In this document: positions 1 to 5,652 of the stretch, one piece after another
How positions within the stretch are numbered: the first letter of the stretch is position 1
Layout of the letters: the number at the start of each line of letters is the position of its first letter
Origin: Promethearchaeota archaeon
Lineage (GTDB): Archaea > Asgardarchaeota > Lokiarchaeia > Sigynarchaeales > SOKP01
Direction of reading: 5' to 3'
Assembly: GCA_014729315.1 (NCBI GenBank)
Contig: WJKD01000075.1
Location: forward strand, 1 to 8,368
DNA length: 8,368 nt
Position numbers and translations under genes: made by a program
Notes under the pieces: generated by a model
What the model was told of the DNA's origin: nothing
Databases searched by the model: none
What the model saw: only the letters and a program-made list of their open reading frames with translations

Positions 1-63
1 ATGAATATAGAAAATTTATTGCGCAAAGGCAACAACTTTGATTCGATGATGTCATTATCGTAA
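1..63 (+). CDS. Possible C-terminal tail of a plus-strand gene, or a 20-codon ORF
   Basis: The first reading frame is open from the window edge to a TAA at 61-63, giving 20 residues (MNIENLLRKG then NNFDSMMSLS). An ATG happens to sit at position 1. Any ribosome-binding site would lie outside the window, so a complete tiny gene cannot be told apart from the end of a longer one. The other two plus frames stop within the first 41 bases. No family is recognisable. Confidence 0.25.
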   Translation: MNIENLLRKGNNFDSMMSLS

Positions 64-127
64 ATTCTAAATAATCAGAAACATTTATTTCTTTTATTTG
101 TATAAGGAAATAACTATCAATTCTAAT

Positions 128-143
128 ATTCCGGGGAAGGAAT
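128..143 (+). promoter_or_regulatory. Ribosome-binding site with a small inverted repeat ahead of the 46-residue membrane peptide
   Basis: AAGGA at 137-141 lies 9 nt before the ATG at 151 and supports that start. The same bases form the right arm of a perfect 5-bp inverted repeat, ATTCC (128-132) and GGAAT (139-143), around a 6-nt GGGGAA loop. Folding would partly cover the ribosome-binding site. The stem is short and weak, so a regulatory role is only a possibility; the ribosome-binding site itself is convincing. Confidence 0.5.
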
Positions 144-150
144 TTCTGAA

Positions 151-291
151 ATGATAAAATTTATCATTCTGGCGATTGCGATCGTTTTGTATCTGGCGTT
201 TGCCTCTATTCTTGGCAAGGTTTTGCGCCACAACCGAAGGCAAATGGAGCGGATAATAACGATCCGTGAAGCGGAATTGAAGTGCGATTAA
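151..291 (+). CDS. Small single-pass membrane peptide, 46 aa
   Basis: ATG at 151 to TAA at 289-291 encodes 46 residues. Residues 2-24 are strongly hydrophobic (IKFIILAIAI then VLYLAFASILG) and form one membrane span. A basic segment follows (KVLRHNRRQMER), then a short charged tail ending CD. This gives a likely N-out, C-in anchor by the positive-inside rule. The start is supported by AAGGA nine bases upstream. It is slightly richer in G and C than the neighbouring minus-strand cluster, which suggests it belongs to the chromosomal flank and not to the cluster. Its stop codon is separated by only three bases (292-294) from the stop of the convergent radical SAM gene, and no hairpin terminator is visible between them. 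No family is recognised; it resembles many anonymous short inner-membrane peptides. Confidence 0.6.
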   Translation: MIKFIILAIAIVLYLAFASILGKVLRHNRRQMERIITIREAELKCD

Positions 292-294
292 TAT

Positions 295-1638
295 TTATTT
301 TTCAAGAAGTATCAATCCTTTAATAATCAGCATCCCAATAAAATTGAGTCCCTCTGTTCCAAACTCTTCGTTAATTTTTAATATTTCAGGCGTACTATCC
401 AGAAAATCCAGGATCGGTTTTGCATCATTAGTGACATTCACATATCGGCTGCGGTTAATGAGGTAATATCCTGATGGGTGGGATTTGAGTTTATAATTCT
501 TTTTCAAGCGATCATGTTTATTCAGATATAATTTTTCGGCCGAATTTCTTTTTGCATGATTCTTTACCGTCCCGCAATTGATAAAAGGATCTTTGGCAAG
601 ATTTTTATGATATGCTGTTGCCCGGCACCCGCCGCGGCAGTTTCTCAGTTCAGGACAGTCAAAACAATCCTGCGGTATTAAGGAATTCCAATACTTCAGT
701 GCATCGGATTTCCATATTTCCTCTATGGGCGTGTTGAGAATATTCCCCAGTTTTATCGGTGCGTGTGTACAGGGGCGAGCCATGCCGTCCGGTCCGATCG
801 TACAGTGAGTAATACCGGATGTACATCCTTTCATTGAAAAAGACGATTCATCAAAACATGCCGGTATGCAATTATTAAACACAATGCTTTTATCCCCTCG
901 ATGCAAATTAAGTATATAATGAAAAATATTTCTGAATTCGACAGGTGACAATTCGCAATCAGCAAGATTATTTCCGTAATATCGACTGAAAGCTATAGAG
1001 AAAACATCCAGTGATTTCCCTAATTCAATAATTCGATGAATGCTTTGTACATTTTTTTTAGTTAAAACAGTATTGGTTGCCACCCGAATACCCGCTGCAA
1101 CCGACTTTTGAATGTTGGAGACGACTCCATCAAAACGATCCGTTTTCACAAATTCAAAATACGATTGTCTGTCATGCCCGTGCAGTGATATTAAAACGCC
1201 ATCGCAATTGTTGCACTCGGAAATCAGCGAAATGACTTTATCGGGATCTTCCCAATCTCCGTTTGAAAAAATGACAATAGGAATATCCAATGAGTCGATG
1301 GTCTTGATTATCCGGTCAAATTCCGGATGCAATGTACACTCTCCGCCCGTAATTCGGAAACCTGCGGCATAAGGTTCGACCTTTTCAATAATTTTATTCC
1401 AGGTCTTATATTCTAAATGTTTTTTTTGATGCGGAAATATATTGCCACAACCCGGGCAGTCGTGATTGCAGGAGGAGGTAATTTCCAGAGTAAAGATGGA
1501 GGGAGTTGCCGGAAAATGAAGTTTTTGTGATAATTCAGAATACACATCTCCATTGAATGACACCGAAGATCGATCATTTCTTTGTTCCATTTGATTAAAT
1601 GAACACATTAAATCATTTTTTGCAGTCAAACCTCGCAA
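295..1638 (-). CDS. Radical SAM/SPASM peptide maturase with C-terminal PqqD-like domain (FxsB-like by context)
   Basis: This 447-residue protein carries the radical SAM cluster motif C57-x3-C61-x2-C64 and the SAM-binding TGGE at 97-100. A SPASM auxiliary-cluster domain follows: C272, C279, C290, then C325-x2-C328-x5-C334-x3-C338 and C355. SPASM proteins of this layout usually modify ribosomally made peptides, by forming carbon-carbon or thioether crosslinks. Residues about 385-447 (from YYLINRSRYVNV to the C-terminal IIKGLILLEK) read like a PqqD-type winged helix, the fold (RRE) that binds leader peptides; this is judged by eye and is less certain than the SPASM call. The start is a TTG at 1636-1638, chosen because GGAG lies 5 nt upstream; the next in-frame ATG, at 1608, has no ribosome-binding site at a usable distance. 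The gene overlaps the upstream peptide gene by 13 nt, which suggests translational coupling and makes that peptide the obvious substrate. The actinobacterial FxsB maturase is the closest functional analogue by context. The exact reaction is inferred. Confidence 0.9.
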   Translation of the reverse strand: MRGLTAKNDLMCSFNQMEQRNDRSSVSFNGDVYSELSQKLHFPATPSIFTLEITSSCNHDCPGCGNIFPHQKKHLEYKTWNKIIEKVEPYAAGFRITGGECTLHPEFDRIIKTIDSLDIPIVIFSNGDWEDPDKVISLISECNNCDGVLISLHGHDRQSYFEFVKTDRFDGVVSNIQKSVAAGIRVATNTVLTKKNVQSIHRIIELGKSLDVFSIAFSRYYGNNLADCELSPVEFRNIFHYILNLHRGDKSIVFNNCIPACFDESSFSMKGCTSGITHCTIGPDGMARPCTHAPIKLGNILNTPIEEIWKSDALKYWNSLIPQDCFDCPELRNCRGGCRATAYHKNLAKDPFINCGTVKNHAKRNSAEKLYLNKHDRLKKNYKLKSHPSGYYLINRSRYVNVTNDAKPILDFLDSTPEILKINEEFGTEGLNFIGMLIIKGLILLEK

Positions 1639-1817
1639 TGGAACTCCATCAACAATTCATCCGGATCGGTAATCTCGATTTTATTCGGGACATCGCGATC
1701 AACAAGCATCACCTGGATACCTGGCTTCTTTTCATTAATAAAAAAACGTGAAGAATGCGTTTTTTGCTTTGGCGATTGAGATTCCGTTCTAATCTTAGAT
1801 TTTGATTGTATTTCCAT
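1626..1817 (-). CDS. Putative RiPP-like precursor peptide ending F-x-C-x-x (FxSxx-COOH-like), 63 aa
   Basis: The 63-residue product is polar and basic over residues 1-31 (rich in Lys, Ser and Gln). A more hydrophobic and acidic part follows, including GIQVMLVDRD (33-42) and DPDELLMEF (51-59). It ends F59-H60-C61-E62-V63, and the terminal region contains its only cysteine. The start is secure: AGAGGG lies 7 nt before the ATG and the upstream gene ends 13 nt away. Lying directly before, and overlapping, a radical SAM/SPASM gene is the classic position of a ribosomally synthesised, modified peptide. The actinobacterial FxSxx-COOH peptides have a similar length and end in Phe-x-Ser-x-x. Here Cys stands at the Ser position, which would keep a beta carbon available for a Phe-to-beta-carbon cyclophane or allow a sulfur linkage. 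It has no signal peptide and would act in the cytoplasm unless exported. An alternative is a small structural or adaptor protein. Precursor function is inferred from context. Confidence 0.72.
   Translation of the reverse strand: MEIQSKSKIRTESQSPKQKTHSSRFFINEKKPGIQVMLVDRDVPNKIEITDPDELLMEFHCEV
1644..1647 (-). promoter_or_regulatory. Ribosome-binding site of the radical SAM gene, inside the peptide gene
   Basis: GGAG on the minus strand lies within the Met57-Glu58 codons of the peptide gene, 5 nt before the TTG at 1638. It decides the maturase start in favour of TTG over the ATG at 1608. Ribosomes finishing the peptide would be at the right place to reinitiate. Confidence 0.55.
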
Positions 1818-1824
1818 GAAGCAG

Positions 1825-1830
1825 CCCTCT
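1825..1830 (-). promoter_or_regulatory. Ribosome-binding site of the peptide gene
   Basis: AGAGGG on the minus strand lies 7 nt before the ATG at 1817. It is immediately downstream of the TAG stop of the STAND-TPR gene (1831-1833). It is among the strongest ribosome-binding sites in the cluster, consistent with the peptide being made in excess over its neighbours. Confidence 0.65.
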
Positions 1831-4800
1831 CTAAGATATGATGGTTTTCGATTTTGGTATAACTTCTGAAATGTAGGGTTTGAATTCTTTCACTAACTGA
1901 CAAACCCGTTCAAGATCATTGTGTATTGTGTAAAAATCTTCATTTTTCCATTTTTCAGTAAGCTGGTCGCATATTTTAATTGTCTCTGGAAAATCCAATT
2001 GCATTAATTTTTCGGTCAAAAGTTCTAATGCGAGGGGGAGGCGCATGTGTTTCGTATTAACAGATAGTTTACATTCTTCGTATAACTTTTCAAAAGCTTT
2101 ATCATGATCGCCTTTTGCGAATAAAATATTACCCTGCATTCCGGTGGCAATACCACTCATCACGATGTTTTTTGAGAGGTTTGGTTCTCCTCGCTCCAAG
2201 TAATTCCATGATGTATTGATAAATTCTTTAAATTTTTTGGGTAAATGCCGGAATGCGTAATACAAGGTTGCGAGTGTCAAATGTGCTTCGGCAATTCGAT
2301 AATGGTCATTTGCTTTTTTCGCCTCACTCAGTGCAGATTCTGCGTAATTTTTCGCTTTGTTAAAATTAATGTCAGAATTCGGAGTTTCTATTTTTTCCGA
2401 TCGCACCACCCGACCAAGTATATTATAAATATCGGCAAGCTCGCTGGATTGAGCATTTTTGTCAAAGATTTTTTTGGCTTCATGCAGGTACTTATAATAT
2501 TTTTTTAGATTGCCAATACGGCTGTACAGGTAACCCCAGAACCTGTTAATATAGCCAAGTCCCAATTCGTAACTACTATCTTCATAACATTTTTTGGCCA
2601 GAGTGACTTCTTCGGCAGCTTCCGCGGTATTGCCCAACTCCCAGAATATATTGGCTAATAAATAGTGTCCATCTCCTTCTTCTCTGATGCGGTTTAATTC
2701 TTTAAAAATACTAATACCCGCTTTACAGATACGACGCGCTTCGGATCTCTTTTCCTGACGACGCAATGCGGCTGCTTGATTATACAGGATATTTGCATAG
2801 TAACTGTCCCGACGAAAAATACCAAGCTCGCGCATTTTATAAGTGAGCTTATTTGCTTTCTCCCATTGACATTCTTTCATTCTAAGTGAGTATTGTTCCT
2901 GGAGTTTTTTACGATTCTGTAACTCTACAACTGTACTTTTAATAAACGACAGGTTATCCACTAATTGTTTGTGAGTTTTATCCAGCTTTTTTAATTTCCA
3001 GTAATCAATACCATAGTCACAACAAGACAATGCTTCTGTGGGATCTTCAGTTGCCAGTTTCAATAAAAAATCATCCAGTCGATCCAGCGCACGTTCAAAA
3101 AATGCTGTTTTAAAATTAAGACAATTTTCGCAGGCTTTGATAAATGCTTCCATTGCCGGAGTATATGTCTTTTCGATGATCGCAATTTGACCTTTTAAAT
3201 TGTCCAGAATACTTTCTAATAACAGATATCGTCCACCCGATATATTTACAGCCTTATTAATATGCTTTCGGGAATCTTCTAGTAAATTCTGCTCCTCAAC
3301 TAACTGGTTCGCATTTTTTATTGACTGATATTCATTAAAATATATATTGGCAAAGGTTAAATGGCATTCGCAAAGGAAATATTCATTCCCGGTTTTACCA
3401 GCATATTCTAACGCTTCGGTAGCATATTTTTTCGCTGTTGGGAAATCTTTTTTCCAGGGAGCAGCATATAAACGCGCCAGATCTTTGCACACCTCAGCCA
3501 GATAATCTTCTTCATTGAGGTCGTGAAATGTCGTGTAGGCATTTTCAATGTAATTTAACGCATCTTCAGGAAAACCAATTCGGAAATGAATATACCCTTC
3601 ATAGCGATCAATCCAGGCAAGGAAAAGTTCGCTTCCTTCAGCTTCTTCAAATAACTGACGAGCGTAATGTAAATATTTCATCGCTTCCGCTGTGCCGCCT
3701 AATTCCCATAATACCATACCCATCACATAAGCCGATTTCCCGCGAAGTAAATCATCCCCCCAATTATCTCGCAGCATTAAGCTGATCTGGCACAGGTGTC
3801 GGGCTTCTTCCAGATTCCCCTGGAAACGCTGGACATTCGCGATATTATTCAGTGTCTCGGAAAGTTTGAGTATTGAGGTTTTATGATCAGGATTATCTTT
3901 GTTGACCCTATTTTTATCCGGCAAATGCTTTTTCAGTTCTTCCAGAGCTATGTGATAATTTTCAATGGCTTCTTTCCAATTTCCTTTTTTGCGGTGACAA
4001 AAACCAAGGAGGTTATAGACATCACCAATTTTATTCCTTAATAATGTATCGACTTTGGAGAGATCTTTATATTCTTGATCAAACAAATTTTTTAAATTTT
4101 TAGTGCCATTTTCCACGATGGTTTGCGCACGATCAATATCGTTTCGACACACCTCGACCCACCCCTGGTAATAGGTATTCAGCATTATTTCCGCAAGCGG
4201 TGTAAATTGTCTCGGATACTGTTTCACGATTTTTACAGCTAAATCTGCCAGTTCTTCATGACGTTTTACGCGGATCTCATCGAAGATATTATCAAATATT
4301 TTGAATCCATTGTGAAAATCCAATCCTAATTGGTAGTAGTTTCTTTCTATTTCATAAGATTTCAATTCAAGATAATTTTCGTACGTCGAATCCTGTTTAT
4401 ATTTTACCTCTAATAAATCGATTTTCTCATCATAATATTTAACGACTTCTTCATTCAATTTCTTCCGGGCAATTCCGGAGGCATCCCGCCTGGGCCAGAT
4501 ATATTTATTCAGCAATCGGGTGACTTCATCATGAAGAATAAAATAATCTTCACCTGGAATCTCTTTAATAAATGGCAAATCTGTCAACTCTTTCTTGTCT
4601 GTAATTTTCGTATCTCTCCTCAACAATTTATTAAGAAGTTCAGAATTAAATCTGAGATGGACATGTGCCATTTTTAATAATATATCATCAATCGGCGTTT
4701 TTAAGATGCGAATACGATCGACTAACTCAAACTCGAACTGCTCAGAAATTTCATTAAATTTTTCCGTGTTATTCTCGTGAATGCCTTCTAATTCGCTATA

Positions 4801-5619
4801 TGATTTTTCCGTTAAGTCTGATATTTCGATACCTCTTTTTAGCCATTCAATAGCTAATGCGATTTTAATCGGGTTGCCATTAGTTAACAACTGAATTTTT
4901 TTTCGCATCTCCTCGTCAATAAACTTGCCATCTGCTGATTGGTCGAAATACATTTCTGTTTCATCAAGATCAAATCCTTCCAACTTCATAATCTGATAGG
5001 ACCGTTTGCTAAATTCAAGGTCCCGAAGTTGTTTGTGAAAGAAGTCATTTACCGATAGTGAGGAATTAGTGGATTGTGGCGGTCGCCCTGCAAAAATAAT
5101 AAGGAGATTGTTCACTTCTTTGGCAATGCGAAGAATAAAATCCATTAAAGTGGTGTCGAAAATATGTTCGCTTGTATCGAAAAATAAAACCACCTTAGAT
5201 CCGTTCCGCGTAATGCTTTTCAAATTATTTTTGAATTGTTTTTCTACATTATCATGAAGCAATAATCGTCGCCCCGGTTGCTCAGGTTTCTTTTCTCGTT
5301 CGAATTCATGAAATTCCTTTAGCGCTGTTTTGTAATTTTCAAAATTATGCTCGGATATTTTACTGATCTGATTCATGATAGAAATTTTGGTGCGATATAT
5401 GATTTGAGAAAAATCAATGATTTGTGAGAGTTGATAACGTTCGTCTTCCCCCAGTGTTTTTTTTAGACGAAGGAGAATCGTCGTTTTTCCAATACCGCCT
5501 TCGCCGTACATAATAAAAACCCCGGAATGAGAGTTCAGAGAGGAGAGGAACTTATCAATTTTACTCAAAAAGTCCTCTCGCCCGATGAATTCCGGGAATG
5601 TATTCTCAATGTTAGACAT
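1831..5619 (-). CDS. STAND (NB-ARC/NACHT-like) NTPase with long TPR array, FxsT-like
   Basis: The 1262-residue product has no effector domain before its NTPase. It opens with FIGRE (11-15), then Walker A GEGGIGKTT (39-47), a Walker B strand VVLFFD with D148 and E151, a sensor-like Arg in FAGRP (R179), and the STAND GxP motif GNP (248-250). A winged-helix region at about 300-375 ends in ILHDEVTRLL. From about 390 to 1250 it is almost entirely helical TPR-type repeats, the usual ligand-sensing part of such switches. Two blocks of the array (about 590-765 and 943-1125) are clearly duplicates of each other. The start is moved from a TTG at 5631 to the ATG at 5617-5619, because GAGG sits 6 nt before that ATG and the TTG overlaps that site. 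It follows the TIR-STAND gene by 33 nt and precedes the peptide gene by 13 nt. By family logic it is the sensor or scaffold and the TIR protein the effector. The ligand is unknown. Confidence 0.9.
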   Translation of the reverse strand: MSNIENTFPEFIGREDFLSKIDKFLSSLNSHSGVFIMYGEGGIGKTTILLRLKKTLGEDERYQLSQIIDFSQIIYRTKISIMNQISKISEHNFENYKTALKEFHEFEREKKPEQPGRRLLLHDNVEKQFKNNLKSITRNGSKVVLFFDTSEHIFDTTLMDFILRIAKEVNNLLIIFAGRPPQSTNSSLSVNDFFHKQLRDLEFSKRSYQIMKLEGFDLDETEMYFDQSADGKFIDEEMRKKIQLLTNGNPIKIALAIEWLKRGIEISDLTEKSYSELEGIHENNTEKFNEISEQFEFELVDRIRILKTPIDDILLKMAHVHLRFNSELLNKLLRRDTKITDKKELTDLPFIKEIPGEDYFILHDEVTRLLNKYIWPRRDASGIARKKLNEEVVKYYDEKIDLLEVKYKQDSTYENYLELKSYEIERNYYQLGLDFHNGFKIFDNIFDEIRVKRHEELADLAVKIVKQYPRQFTPLAEIMLNTYYQGWVEVCRNDIDRAQTIVENGTKNLKNLFDQEYKDLSKVDTLLRNKIGDVYNLLGFCHRKKGNWKEAIENYHIALEELKKHLPDKNRVNKDNPDHKTSILKLSETLNNIANVQRFQGNLEEARHLCQISLMLRDNWGDDLLRGKSAYVMGMVLWELGGTAEAMKYLHYARQLFEEAEGSELFLAWIDRYEGYIHFRIGFPEDALNYIENAYTTFHDLNEEDYLAEVCKDLARLYAAPWKKDFPTAKKYATEALEYAGKTGNEYFLCECHLTFANIYFNEYQSIKNANQLVEEQNLLEDSRKHINKAVNISGGRYLLLESILDNLKGQIAIIEKTYTPAMEAFIKACENCLNFKTAFFERALDRLDDFLLKLATEDPTEALSCCDYGIDYWKLKKLDKTHKQLVDNLSFIKSTVVELQNRKKLQEQYSLRMKECQWEKANKLTYKMRELGIFRRDSYYANILYNQAAALRRQEKRSEARRICKAGISIFKELNRIREEGDGHYLLANIFWELGNTAEAAEEVTLAKKCYEDSSYELGLGYINRFWGYLYSRIGNLKKYYKYLHEAKKIFDKNAQSSELADIYNILGRVVRSEKIETPNSDINFNKAKNYAESALSEAKKANDHYRIAEAHLTLATLYYAFRHLPKKFKEFINTSWNYLERGEPNLSKNIVMSGIATGMQGNILFAKGDHDKAFEKLYEECKLSVNTKHMRLPLALELLTEKLMQLDFPETIKICDQLTEKWKNEDFYTIHNDLERVCQLVKEFKPYISEVIPKSKTIIS

Positions 5620-5625
5620 ACGATA

Positions 5626-5629
5626 CCTC
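5626..5629 (-). promoter_or_regulatory. Ribosome-binding site deciding the STAND-TPR start
   Basis: GAGG on the minus strand lies 6 nt before the ATG at 5619. The alternative TTG codon at 5629-5631 overlaps this motif, so it would have to use another site, and none is visible upstream of it. The mature N terminus is therefore MSNIENTFPE. Confidence 0.7.
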
Positions 5630-5652
5630 AATGAAATTAAGATATTATTCGT

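Noticed and set aside
1..55. Minus-strand frame starting at 55 (MTSSNQSCCLC...) running off the left edge
   Set aside because: No ribosome-binding site, only 18 codons visible, and it competes with an equally weak plus-strand frame.
250..266. Inverted repeat CGGAT / ATCCG with a 7-nt loop as a terminator
   Set aside because: It lies inside the 46-aa coding region, has only 5 bp of stem and is not followed by a T-run on either strand.
1112..1372. Plus-strand open frame of 86 codons opposite the radical SAM gene, including cysteines
   Set aside because: It is antisense to the conserved radical SAM core; the other plus-strand frames opposite the large genes were dismissed for the same reason.
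1709..1903. Minus-strand 64-codon open frame overlapping the STAND-TPR end and the peptide gene
   Set aside because: It overlaps two better-supported genes in another frame and its product has no recognisable features.
5620..5631. TTG at 5631 as start of the STAND-TPR protein, adding four residues (MRYR)
   Set aside because: The TTG overlaps the GAGG ribosome-binding site of the ATG at 5619, which is ideally spaced, and has no such site of its own.
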